Positions 40,981 to 49,341 of a stretch of 64,000 bases of DNA are shown here, piece by piece. Source of the stretch: Streptomyces massasporeus (GTDB lineage Bacteria; Actinomycetota; Actinomycetes; Streptomycetales; Streptomycetaceae); contig NZ_BMSE01000004.1 in the NCBI RefSeq assembly GCF_014648995.1, positions 124,001 to 188,000 on the forward strand, in the 5' to 3' direction. The notes beneath the pieces are model-generated. The model was not told the DNA's origin. It saw nothing but the letters and a program-made list of their open reading frames with translations, and ran no database searches. Position numbers and translations under genes: made by a program. Numbering within the stretch: the stretch's first letter is position 1; every line of letters starts with the position of its first letter.

Positions 40981-41862
40981 ATCGCACTCCAGCACGCTCC
41001 GGCACAACGCGCACCGCGCCCGGACCCGCCCCCGCACCGGCACCCTGATCCGCTGGTGGCACGTGGGGCAGGGGAACGACACCCGCAGCCGCCCGCCCCC
41101 GTCGGGGGAGAACGCGTAGCGCACCCCCGGCTGCGGCGGACCCGCCGGCGCGTGCCGCCGGTCCCGGGCGTACCGCCGCCGCCCCGCCCACCCCGCCGCG
41201 GTCAGCGGCGGCTGCTGCCCGTCCCGGCGGGCCAGCTCCATCCCCTTCACGTACGCCGTGTACGCCTGCGCACTGGTGAACCACACCGACGGGTCCTCCC
41301 CGAACAGCAGCGCCCGCTTGGCCAGCACGTACCCGAACTCCTCCGGCGTGAGATACCCCAGCTTCTGCGAGGACGCCCCGTCCTCCCGGTACGCGTCCAG
41401 CAGCAGCCACCCCGCACCCAGATAGGTCGTCGCCGTGTCCGTGAGGATCTCGTTGTCCCGCACGCCCGGGAAAGACAGGTCGAGCCGGTGCAGGTACACG
41501 TGCATCACCTCGTGCGCGAGGGCCGCCCCGATGTCCTGCCGATGGTCACGGAACCGGTCGTTCAGCTCCACGAAGTACTCCGGCCCGGCCGCGAGCTCCA
41601 CGCTCGCCGCGTGCCGCATCTCCCGGAAACTCACGACCAGCCGGGCGTCCGGCAGCCGGTAGTGCCGCACCAACTCGTGCGCCACCCGCTGCGCCCCCAT
41701 ATACAGGTCGTCGGTGTCGCAGAACGCCACGTCGACCGGGAGCACGCTGGTCTCGAACGTCCGCACGGTGTCGTACGACAGCCGCTTGTACAGCGCCGTG
41801 ATGGCGGCCCGCACCGTCTCCAGATGCGGGTAGCCGTGCTCGACCGACCCGTCGTTCGCCAC
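40975..41862 (-). CDS. HExxH metallopeptidase-like protein with C-terminal zinc ribbon
   Basis: A 295-residue protein I do not recognise by name. It contains HEVMH (117-121) followed by TDTATTYLGAG, as in zincin-type peptidases. The C-terminus has two Cys pairs (265/268 and 284/287) forming a zinc ribbon. There is no signal peptide, so it should be cytoplasmic. The ribbon could bind nucleic acid or a partner protein. GTG start at 41862. The neighbouring acetyltransferase is divergent (120 bp). Target unknown; catalysis is inferred only from the motif. Confidence 0.7.
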   Translation of the reverse strand: MANDGSVEHGYPHLETVRAAITALYKRLSYDTVRTFETSVLPVDVAFCDTDDLYMGAQRVAHELVRHYRLPDARLVVSFREMRHAASVELAAGPEYFVELNDRFRDHRQDIGAALAHEVMHVYLHRLDLSFPGVRDNEILTDTATTYLGAGWLLLDAYREDGASSQKLGYLTPEEFGYVLAKRALLFGEDPSVWFTSAQAYTAYVKGMELARRDGQQPPLTAAGWAGRRRYARDRRHAPAGPPQPGVRYAFSPDGGGRLRVSFPCPTCHQRIRVPVRGRVRARCALCRSVLECDT

Positions 41863-41982
41863 GCCTCACCCCCAAGACGCCCCTGAACCCTCCACTGTAC
41901 GAGGACGTGCCCCGCCGCGGACGGGCGCCGGTACGGCGAAAACCGGTCGTCACCGCGCGGCGCCCGGGGCAGAATCCGGGCC

Positions 41983-42459
41983 GTGACCAGCGCACAGCAC
42001 ACCGTCGCCGCTTCGCTCCGGGTGGGCGGCCAGGACGACGACCTCGAAAAGCGCCTCGACGAGGAGCTGACCGCCTTCAACACCGCCGCCGCCGACGGGG
42101 CCGTCACCGAGCCGCTCTCCGTCCGCGTCACCGACGAGGCCGGCGACCTGGTCGGCGGCCTCACCGCCTGGACCTGGGGCACCCTGTGCTCGGTGGACAT
42201 GCTCTGGGTGCGCGAGGGCCGGCGGCAGTCCGGCTGGGGCGGCCGGCTGATGCGCGCGGCGGAGGCGGAGGCCGCCCGGCGCGGCTGCACCGACATGATC
42301 GTCTCCACGTACAGCTTCCAGGCACCCGCCTTCTACCCGGCGCTCGGCTTCACGGAACGGGCCCGCATCCGGGGCGTCCCCGGCGGCCACGAGGACATCC
42401 ACTTCCACAAGCGACTCGTACCGCCGAAGGATGAGACGGCCGGCGGCCACCCGGCGTGA
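41983..42459 (+). CDS. GNAT-family N-acetyltransferase
   Basis: A 158-residue GNAT protein. The acetyl-CoA-binding motif A is visible as VDMLWVREGRRQSGWGGRLM followed by AAEAEAARRGC, with the later FYPALGF element typical of the family. The substrate is unknown. GTG start at 41983. It is followed after 20 bp by the chorismate mutase gene, probably co-transcribed by proximity rather than function. Confidence 0.88.
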   Translation: MTSAQHTVAASLRVGGQDDDLEKRLDEELTAFNTAAADGAVTEPLSVRVTDEAGDLVGGLTAWTWGTLCSVDMLWVREGRRQSGWGGRLMRAAEAEAARRGCTDMIVSTYSFQAPAFYPALGFTERARIRGVPGGHEDIHFHKRLVPPKDETAGGHPA

Positions 42460-42479
42460 TCCCCGTAGGCTGACGCCCC

Positions 42480-42830
42480 ATGACCACCAGCAACACCGGT
42501 TCCCCCGACGTCGACCCCGCCGTGCGCGAAGAGCTCGCCCGGCTGCGCGCCAGCATCGACAACATCGACGCGGCCGTCGTCCACATGCTCGCCGAGCGCT
42601 TCAAGGCCACCCAGCAGGTCGGGCACCTCAAGGCCCAGCACCAGCTGCCGCCCGCCGACCCGGCCCGCGAGGCCCGCCAGATCGCCCGGCTGCGCGCACT
42701 CGCCGAGAACGCCAAGCTGGACCCGGCCTTCGCCGAGAAGTTCCTGAACTTCATCGTCGCCGAGGTCATCCGGCACCACGAGCGCATCGCCGACGAGGCG
42801 CTCAACGGCACCACCACAAGCGGCAACTGA
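42480..42830 (+). CDS. chorismate mutase (AroQ class)
   Basis: A 116-residue all-helical AroQ-type chorismate mutase, which converts chorismate to prephenate for phenylalanine and tyrosine. Seen: an N-terminal helix with LARLRASIDNIDAAVVHMLAERF, KATQQVGHLKAQ containing the substrate-binding Lys, and EVIRHHE near the end. There is no signal peptide, so it is cytoplasmic. A CCCCCCGGGGGG palindrome at 42842-42853 directly behind it may act as a weak terminator. Confidence 0.9.
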   Translation: MTTSNTGSPDVDPAVREELARLRASIDNIDAAVVHMLAERFKATQQVGHLKAQHQLPPADPAREARQIARLRALAENAKLDPAFAEKFLNFIVAEVIRHHERIADEALNGTTTSGN

Positions 42831-42885
42831 CCTCGCGCGCACCCCCCGGGGGGAGTGACACGGCGGCCCGCCCGGGGCATGCTGC

Positions 42886-42897
42886 GCTGTGCACAGC
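42886..42897. promoter_or_regulatory. GCTGTGCACAGC palindrome before the receiver gene
   Basis: A perfect 12-bp palindrome nested between CATGCTG (42879-42884 region) and CAGCATG, about 75 bases before the receiver-domain gene start. It is an operator candidate with no assigned protein. Confidence 0.35.
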
Positions 42898-42970
42898 ATG
42901 TCAGGTGACGAGCACTGCGCGTCAGTGTCCCGGACTACTCTGGACCTCCACGAGGGAGGGGCGTCGGGCC

Positions 42971-43519
42971 ATGCCGTCGGATACCAGGATCCTCATCGTC
43001 GACGACCACGAGGACACGCTGTACGCGCTGGAGAGCGCCCTGGCCCCGCTGGGCTACCAGCTCGGCCGGGCCACCAGCGGCGACGAGGCACTCAAACAGG
43101 TGCTGCGCGGCCAGGTCGGCCTGCTCCTGCTCGACGTGCGCATGCCCGGCGTCAGCGGACTGGAGGTCGTGCGCTACATGCGGCGCGTGGAGCAGACCCA
43201 GCACATCCCCGTGATCCTGCTCACCGGCTTCGGCGCCGACCACGAACTGACCACCACCGCCTTCGGACTCGGCGTCGCCGACCTCGTCCTGAAGCCCGTG
43301 GACCCGTGGGCCCTGCGCACCAAGGTCCGCTACCTCTACGACGCCCACCGGCGCCATCTCGCCCTCGAACGGGAAGTGCGCCGCCTGCGCGCCCTCACCG
43401 GGGAGCACACCGAAACCGCCGCACACCCACGCCCCGGACTACCGCACCCCGACGCGCGCGTACCGACACAGCGGCCCATGGGGGCGCACGCCGGGGAGCT
43501 GGAAAAGGACCGCACGTAG
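42971..43519 (+). CDS. orphan response-regulator receiver protein
   Basis: A 182-residue protein with one CheY-like receiver domain: acidic DDHED (11-15), phospho-accepting Asp55 in LLLLDVRMPG, conserved Thr in LLTGFG, and Lys108 in VLKPVD. After the domain comes a short basic helix (HRRHLALEREVRRLRAL) and a disordered tail, with no DNA-binding domain. No histidine kinase is adjacent, so its partner is unknown; it may act by protein contact. GAGGGAGGGG precedes the ATG by about 9 bases. Confidence 0.88.
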   Translation: MPSDTRILIVDDHEDTLYALESALAPLGYQLGRATSGDEALKQVLRGQVGLLLLDVRMPGVSGLEVVRYMRRVEQTQHIPVILLTGFGADHELTTTAFGLGVADLVLKPVDPWALRTKVRYLYDAHRRHLALEREVRRLRALTGEHTETAAHPRPGLPHPDARVPTQRPMGAHAGELEKDRT

Positions 43520-43586
43520 ACCGGACATTGGGCACGTACCGATCCGCCTCTGTGCGTTGCCGACGCCATCAGGCAGCATGTCTCGC

Positions 43587-46070
43587 ATGTCCGTACTGAC
43601 GCGCGACGAAGCGCAGACCCGAGCAGAGCTCCTCGACGTCCACCGCTACACGATCGAACTCGACCTGACCCGCGGAGACGACACCTTCGACTCCCGCACC
43701 CTGATCAGGTTCGCTGCCCGCGTGGACGGGGACACCTTCGTCGAGCTCAAGCCCGCCGAGCTGCGCTCCGTCACCCTCGACGGACACCCCCTGGACCCGG
43801 AGGCCCTCGACGGCAACCGGCTCCCGCTCACGGACCTCACCGCCGGCGAACACGAACTGCGCGTCGACGCCCGCATGCGCTACTCCCGCACCGGCGAGGG
43901 CATGCACCGCTTCACCGACCCCACCGACGGCGAGACCTACGTCTACACCCAGCTCTTCCTGGACGACGTCCAGCGGGTCTTCGCCGCCTTCGACCAGCCC
44001 GACCTGAAGGCCGTCTTCGAACTGTCGGTGAAGGCCCCGCAGGACTGGACCGTCCTCACCAACGGCATCACCGAACAGGCCGACGGCGTATGGAAGGCGG
44101 CCCCCACACCGCTCATCTCCACCTACCTCGTCGCCGTCGCCGCCGGCCCCTGGCACTCCGTGCGCACCGAGCACCGCGGCCTGCCCTTCGGCCTGCACTG
44201 CCGCCGCTCCCTCGCCCCCTACCTCGACGCGGACGCCGACGAACTCCTCGACATCACGCGCGCCTGCTTCGACCGCTACCACGAGAAGTTCGACGAGCCC
44301 TACCCGTTCGACTCCTACGATCAGGCCTTCGTCCCCGAGTTCAACGCCGGCGCCATGGAGAACCCGGGCCTGGTCACCTTCCGCGACGAGTTCGTCTACC
44401 GCTCCGCCGTCACCGACACCGAACGCCAGACCCGCGCCATGGTCATCGCCCACGAGATGGCCCACATGTGGTTCGGCGACCTCGTCACCCTCAAGTGGTG
44501 GGACGACATCTGGCTGAACGAGTCCTTCGCCGAGTACATGGGCTACCAGACCCTCACCGAGGCCACCCGCTTCACCGACACCTGGACCGACTTCGGCGTC
44601 ACCCGCAAGTCCTGGGGCTACGACGCCGACCAGCGCCCCTCCACCCACCCCGTCGCCCCCGAGGCCGTCGACGACACCGCCTCCGCGCTGCTCAACTTCG
44701 ACGGCATCTCCTACGCCAAGGGCGCCAGCGCGCTGCGGCAACTGGTCGCCTGGCTCGGCGAGAAGGACTTCCTCGCCGGCATCAACACCCACTTCGCCCG
44801 GCACAAGTTCGCCAACGCCACCCTCGCCGACTTCATCGACAACCTCGCCGCGGCCACCGACCGCGACGTCCACGCCTGGGCCGACGCCTGGCTGCGCACC
44901 ACCGGCGTCGACACCCTCACCCCGCGCATCGCCCCCGGCGAGCACGGCACCTGCGCCCTCACCGTCGACCGCGCCGGCAGCCGCCCGCACCGCGTCGCCG
45001 CCGGCCTCTACGACCGGGACCTCGGCGACGACGGCGGCCAGCTCGTCCTGCGCGAACGCCTCCACCTCGACCTCCCGCAGACCGACGCCCACCCCATCGG
45101 CAAGCGGCCCGCCCTGCTCCTCCTCAACGACGGCGACCTCAGCTACGCCAAGGTCCGCTTCGACCCCGAGTCCTTCGAGACCGTCCGCAAGGAGCTGTCC
45201 GGCCTGCCCGAACCGCTCACCCGCGCGGTCGTCTGGAACGCCCTGCGCGACGCCGTCCGCGACGGCGAACTCGCCCCCGGCGCCTACCTGGAGACCGCCC
45301 GCGCCCACCTCCCGCTGGAGACGGACCTCGCCATCGTCCAGGGCGTGCTCGCCTTCGCCTCCACCTACATCACCGACCGCTACCTCACCCCCGAGGAGCG
45401 GCCCGCCGCCCTCGCCACCCTCTCCGACCTGTGCCGCGACCTCATCCGCCGCACCGAGGACGGCGACAACCCCGGCCTGCGCCTGATCGCCGTACGCCAC
45501 CGCATCGCCGTGGCCGCCCACCCCGACACCATCGCCGCCTGGCTCGCCGACGGCACCGTCCCCGGCGGCCCGGAACTCGACCCCGAGCTGCGCTGGCGCG
45601 TCCTAGCCCGGCTCGCCGTCCTCGGCGCCACCGACGAGGCCGCCATCGCCGCCGAGCTGGATCGTGACCCGAGCGCCACCGGCCAGGAAGGCGCCGCCCG
45701 CTGCCGGGCCGCCCTGCCCGACCCGGAGGCCAAGGCCCGCGCCTGGGAGGCCATGTTCGGCTCCGACACCCTGTCCAACTACCTCTTCACCGCCACTGCC
45801 CGGGGCTTCTGGCAGCCCGAACAGGCCGACCTGGTGGGCGAGTACGTGGGGCGCTACTACGCCGACGCGGTCGCCGTCGCCGACCGCCGCGGCCCCGCCA
45901 TCGCCGTGGCCGTCGGCCGCGACGCCTTCCCCGCCCACGCGGTCGACGCCGACACCCTCCGCCTCGGCGAGGCATGCCTGCGCGACGCCGACCCCAGCCC
46001 CGCGCTGCGCCGCAAGCTCGTCGACCAACTGGACGACCTGGCGAGGGCGTTGCGGGTACGCGAGGCGTAG
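43587..46070 (+). CDS. pepN: aminopeptidase N (M1 family)
   Basis: An 827-residue M1 zinc aminopeptidase removing N-terminal residues from peptides in the cytoplasm. Substrate motif GAMEN is at 255-259, zinc site HEMAH at 289-293 with the third ligand Glu312 (WLNESFAEYMG), and catalytic Tyr further on. The C-terminal ERAP1-like domain fills the second half. I start at ATG 43587 (MSVLTRDEAQ); ATG 43578 is in frame and possible. An array of eight imperfect repeats begins 70 bp after the stop. Confidence 0.95.
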   Translation: MSVLTRDEAQTRAELLDVHRYTIELDLTRGDDTFDSRTLIRFAARVDGDTFVELKPAELRSVTLDGHPLDPEALDGNRLPLTDLTAGEHELRVDARMRYSRTGEGMHRFTDPTDGETYVYTQLFLDDVQRVFAAFDQPDLKAVFELSVKAPQDWTVLTNGITEQADGVWKAAPTPLISTYLVAVAAGPWHSVRTEHRGLPFGLHCRRSLAPYLDADADELLDITRACFDRYHEKFDEPYPFDSYDQAFVPEFNAGAMENPGLVTFRDEFVYRSAVTDTERQTRAMVIAHEMAHMWFGDLVTLKWWDDIWLNESFAEYMGYQTLTEATRFTDTWTDFGVTRKSWGYDADQRPSTHPVAPEAVDDTASALLNFDGISYAKGASALRQLVAWLGEKDFLAGINTHFARHKFANATLADFIDNLAAATDRDVHAWADAWLRTTGVDTLTPRIAPGEHGTCALTVDRAGSRPHRVAAGLYDRDLGDDGGQLVLRERLHLDLPQTDAHPIGKRPALLLLNDGDLSYAKVRFDPESFETVRKELSGLPEPLTRAVVWNALRDAVRDGELAPGAYLETARAHLPLETDLAIVQGVLAFASTYITDRYLTPEERPAALATLSDLCRDLIRRTEDGDNPGLRLIAVRHRIAVAAHPDTIAAWLADGTVPGGPELDPELRWRVLARLAVLGATDEAAIAAELDRDPSATGQEGAARCRAALPDPEAKARAWEAMFGSDTLSNYLFTATARGFWQPEQADLVGEYVGRYYADAVAVADRRGPAIAVAVGRDAFPAHAVDADTLRLGEACLRDADPSPALRRKLVDQLDDLARALRVREA

Positions 46071-46527
46071 CCCGACGGCACGCAGGGCACTCGACGGGCG
46101 GCCGGCCTCCCTCGCCGACACGGCAGGTCGGCCGCCCCTGCCGACGTCAGGAACTGGCTCGGGGCCGTGAGGGCCCCACCGACGTCAAGAGCTGGCCTGG
46201 GGCCGCGCCGTCCCCGTCGACGTAGGGAACCGGCCCGGGGCCGTGAGGCCCCCGCCGACATCGAGAACTGGCCCGGGCCACGCGGCCCCTCCGACGTCGA
46301 GAGCTGATCAGGGCCACGCGGCCCCCGACGATGTCAAGAACCGATCTGGGGCCACGCGGCCCCTCCGACGTCAAGAACCCGATCCGGGCCACGCGGCCCC
46401 CGATGACGTCAAGAACCGATCCGGGGCCGGGCGGCCCCGACCGGTTTTCCCGTACGGAGGTACCTCCACCCGGGTTGTGTCGTTGAGCTCTCCGGGCGCG
46501 CCGCCCCGCGCCCCGGAGGTCAGCCCC
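46071..46527. other. 457-bp non-coding region behind pepN
   Basis: No gene was found here. It contains the eight-unit repeat array (46141-46440), then GGTTTTCCCGTACGG and a GGAGGTACCTCC palindrome (about 46456-46467) that may be part of the promoter region of the decarboxylase gene, whose Shine-Dalgarno GGAGGT is at 46515-46520. Confidence 0.7.
46141..46440. repeat. eight imperfect about 37-bp repeats with internal hairpins
   Basis: Each unit carries CGACGTCAAGAAC-like sequence followed by a GGGGCC-ACGC-GGCCCC-type hairpin (variants GGGCCGTGAGGGCCCC and GGGCCACGCGGCCC). The units are divergent from one another and there are no unique spacers, so it is not a CRISPR array. Stacked hairpins could work as repeated termination or RNA-stabilising elements for pepN. 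Confidence 0.8.
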
Positions 46528-47919
46528 ATGAGCACGCCGCCCCTCGCCTCAGGCCACGAAGGCCCCCACGCCCTGCGGCCGTTGCTCGACACCGTCCTCG
46601 AAGCGCTGGACACCGGCGCCCGGGCGCGGGGCGGACCCTTGCCGGCGGGCGGTCCGGAGGCCGTCGCGGCCCGGACCCGCGAGGCGGTCGGAGAGGTCCT
46701 CCCCGACCGCGGCGACCCGCAGGCCGTCCGCACCCTGGTCCACGCCTTCGCCGCGACCGCCGCCGACCCCGCCCACCCCCTGTGCGCCGCCCACCTCCAC
46801 TGCCCCCCGCTCGCCGTCGCCGCGGCCGCCGACCTCGCCGCCTCCGCCCTCAACCCGTCGATGGACTCCTGGGACCAGGCACCGGGCGCCTCAGAACTGG
46901 AGAGGCTGGTCGCCACAGCACTGGCCCAGGAGGTCCACCCGGCCGGCACCCCCGACGCCCTCGTCACCACCGGCGGCACCGAATCCAACCAACTCGCCCT
47001 GCTCCTCGCCCGGGAGGCCCACGGCGGATCCGTCCGGCTCGTGTGCGGGGCCAACGCCCACCACTCGCTGCCCCGCGCCGCCTGGCTGCTCGGACTGCCC
47101 GAACCCGCCGTCGTACCCGCCCCGGGTGGAACGCTCGACCCCGACGCGCTCGACGCGACCCTCACCCGCCTCAGCGGCCCGCTGCTCGTCGCCGCCACCG
47201 CCGGCACCACCGACGCCGGACTCATCGACCCGCTGCCCGAGATCGCCGCCCACTGCGCGGCCCACGGCGCCCGGCTGCACGTCGACGCCGCCTACGGCGG
47301 AGGCCTCCTCTTCAGCGACCGGCACCGCACCCGGCTCACCGGGCTGGACGCCGCCGACACCGTCACCCTCGACCTGCACAAACTCGGCTGGCAGCCCGTC
47401 GCCGCAGGCCTCCTCGCCGTCCGCGACGCCCACGACCTCACCGCCCTGCGGCAACGCGCCGACTACCTCAACGCCGACGACGACACCGAAGCCGGGCTCC
47501 CCGACCTCCTCGGCCGCTCCCTGCGCACCACCCGCCGCCCCGACGTCCTCAAACTCGCCGTCACCCTCAAAACCCTCGGACGCGGCGGCCTCGGCGCGCT
47601 CGTCGACCAGGTCTGCGCCCACGCCCGGCAGTTCGCCGCCCTCGTCGACGCGCACCCCGACTTCGAACTGCACGCCCCGCCCGTCATCAGCACCGTGCTG
47701 TTCCGCCCCACCGGCGCCACCGACACCACCGTCGCCGCCGTACGCCGCGCGCTGCTCACCGACGGCTCCGCCGTCCTCGGCCGGGCCCGCCTCGACGGCC
47801 GGCTCTGGCTCAAGGCCACCCTCCTCAACCCCGCCACCGGGCCCGACGACCTGGCCGCCCTGCTGCACCTCGCGGCAACGAGCCGAGCCACCCTCGTGGA
47901 AGGACACACCCCCCGATGA
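46528..47919 (+). CDS. PLP-dependent diamine-forming decarboxylase (DesA/DdC-like)
   Basis: A 463-residue group II PLP decarboxylase (lysine, ornithine or diaminobutyrate type). Seen: NPSMDSWDQAPGASELE (109-125), TTGGTESNQLALLLARE, the AH-H of GANAHHSLP, HVDAAYGG with Asp253, and the Schiff-base Lys285 in DLHKLGWQP. Its stop overlaps the start of an N-hydroxylase gene (ATGA), so the product is probably a diamine that is then N-hydroxylated, as in hydroxamate siderophores such as desferrioxamine. GGAGGT lies 7 bases before the ATG. Which amino acid it uses is not clear. Confidence 0.87.
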   Translation: MSTPPLASGHEGPHALRPLLDTVLEALDTGARARGGPLPAGGPEAVAARTREAVGEVLPDRGDPQAVRTLVHAFAATAADPAHPLCAAHLHCPPLAVAAAADLAASALNPSMDSWDQAPGASELERLVATALAQEVHPAGTPDALVTTGGTESNQLALLLAREAHGGSVRLVCGANAHHSLPRAAWLLGLPEPAVVPAPGGTLDPDALDATLTRLSGPLLVAATAGTTDAGLIDPLPEIAAHCAAHGARLHVDAAYGGGLLFSDRHRTRLTGLDAADTVTLDLHKLGWQPVAAGLLAVRDAHDLTALRQRADYLNADDDTEAGLPDLLGRSLRTTRRPDVLKLAVTLKTLGRGGLGALVDQVCAHARQFAALVDAHPDFELHAPPVISTVLFRPTGATDTTVAAVRRALLTDGSAVLGRARLDGRLWLKATLLNPATGPDDLAALLHLAATSRATLVEGHTPR

Positions 47920-49328
47920 ACCCCGCCCCGACCCCCGAACCCGACGCCCCCCGCGACCTCGTCGGCATCGGCATCGGCCCCGTCAACCTCTCCCTCGCCG
48001 CGCTCGCCCACCCGCTCGACGGCCTCGACACCGTCTTCTACGACCAGCGCCCCGCCTTCGGCTGGCACCCCGGCCTGCTCCTCGAAGGCGCCACCATCCA
48101 GGTCCCGTTCCTCGCCGACCTGGTGTCCCTCGCCGACCCCACCAGCCCCTGGACCTTCCTCAACTACCTCAGGTCCCGCGAGCGGCTGTTCCCCTTCTAC
48201 TTCGCCGAGCGCTTCCACATCCAGCGCGCCGAATACGACGCCTACTGCCGCTGGGTCTGCGAGAACCTCCCCGGCCTGCACTTCGGCCACCAGGTCGACG
48301 CCGTCCGCTGGAACCCCGAACGCGACGTCTTCGAGGTCGACTACACCCAGCTCGACACCGACGGAGAAGCCGAGGCCCTCGGCCGCACCTACACCCGCAA
48401 CATCGTCCTCGGCATCGGCACCGAGCCCTACGTCCCCGACCCCCTCAAGCCCCTCGTCGAGGCCCCCGGAGTACCCGTCGTCCACGCCGCCGACTACCTC
48501 GACCACCGCGCCACCCTGCTCGCAGCCGAGCACGTCACCGTCGTGGGCATCGGACAGTCCGGCGCCGAGATCTTCCTCGACCTGCTCCGCAACAGGCCCG
48601 CCGGACGCGAGAAACTGCACTGGCTGGGCCGCACGGAGGCCTTCGCCCCCATGGAGTACTCCAAGCTCGGCCTGGAGCACTTCACCCCCGACCACACCCG
48701 CTACTTCCACGCCCTGCCCGAATCCACCCGCGACCGGCTCGTCGAGGGCCAGTGGCAGCTGCACAAGGGCATCGACGCCGCCACCATCGCCGCCGTCCAC
48801 GACGAGCTCTATCGCCGCACCCTGCACGGCGGCTGGCCCGACGCCGTCCTCACCCCCGGCGTCCGCGTCCGCACCGCCGGCCGCGTCGCGACGACCAAGG
48901 TCGAACTGCACCTGGAACACACCCTCCAGGACAGCCGCTCCCGCCTCACCACCGACGCCGTCGTCCTCGCCACCGGCTACCGCGAGCGCCCCCTCGACCG
49001 GATCCTCGCCGGCCTCGACCCCTACATGCGCCGCGACAACCAGGAACGACCCCGCATCGACGAGGACCACCGGCTCGTCCTCGACCCGTCCGTCACCGGC
49101 ACGGTGTACGTCCAGAACGCCGAGACCCACACCCACGGCGTCGGCGCACCCGACCTCGGCCTCGCCGCCTGGCGCAGCGCGATCATCCTCAACTCCCTGA
49201 CGGGCAGCGAGGCCTACGCCCTTCCGGGCCGCACCGCCTTCACCACCTTCGGCCTCACCCAGCGCCGGCACGTCCCGCCGCCCCGTGAGGCACCGGCACT
49301 GACCCCGCTGGTCGACGACCGAAGGTGA
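47916..49328 (+). CDS. FAD/NADPH-dependent diamine N-monooxygenase (IucD/DesB-like)
   Basis: A 470-residue flavin N-hydroxylase. The FAD motif is GIGIGPVNLSLAAL (about 17-30), the NADPH motif VVGIGQSGAE lies near 203-212, and the family's ATGY appears in VLATGYRERP. MEYSKLGLEHFTP is typical of the lysine/ornithine/cadaverine hydroxylases. It would add a hydroxyl to the diamine made by the overlapping decarboxylase. The acyltransferase and NIS synthetase needed to finish a siderophore are not in the window. Convergent with the nucleotidase (13 bp gap). Confidence 0.9.
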   Translation: MNPAPTPEPDAPRDLVGIGIGPVNLSLAALAHPLDGLDTVFYDQRPAFGWHPGLLLEGATIQVPFLADLVSLADPTSPWTFLNYLRSRERLFPFYFAERFHIQRAEYDAYCRWVCENLPGLHFGHQVDAVRWNPERDVFEVDYTQLDTDGEAEALGRTYTRNIVLGIGTEPYVPDPLKPLVEAPGVPVVHAADYLDHRATLLAAEHVTVVGIGQSGAEIFLDLLRNRPAGREKLHWLGRTEAFAPMEYSKLGLEHFTPDHTRYFHALPESTRDRLVEGQWQLHKGIDAATIAAVHDELYRRTLHGGWPDAVLTPGVRVRTAGRVATTKVELHLEHTLQDSRSRLTTDAVVLATGYRERPLDRILAGLDPYMRRDNQERPRIDEDHRLVLDPSVTGTVYVQNAETHTHGVGAPDLGLAAWRSAIILNSLTGSEAYALPGRTAFTTFGLTQRRHVPPPREAPALTPLVDDRR

Positions 49329-49341
49329 CGAAGCGCGCGGA

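Noticed and set aside
40861..41886. A + strand open frame starting with an SRTLSQTLPRTL-type repeat peptide
   Set aside because: It is a translation of the 12-bp DNA repeat continued through the antisense of the metallopeptidase gene.
42842..42853. CCCCCCGGGGGG as a strong terminator
   Set aside because: The palindrome has no loop and no T-run; at most a weak end for the chorismate mutase transcript.
46141..46440. A CRISPR-like array of about 37-bp periodic repeats
   Set aside because: Repeats are divergent, there are no unique spacers, and no cas gene is in the window.
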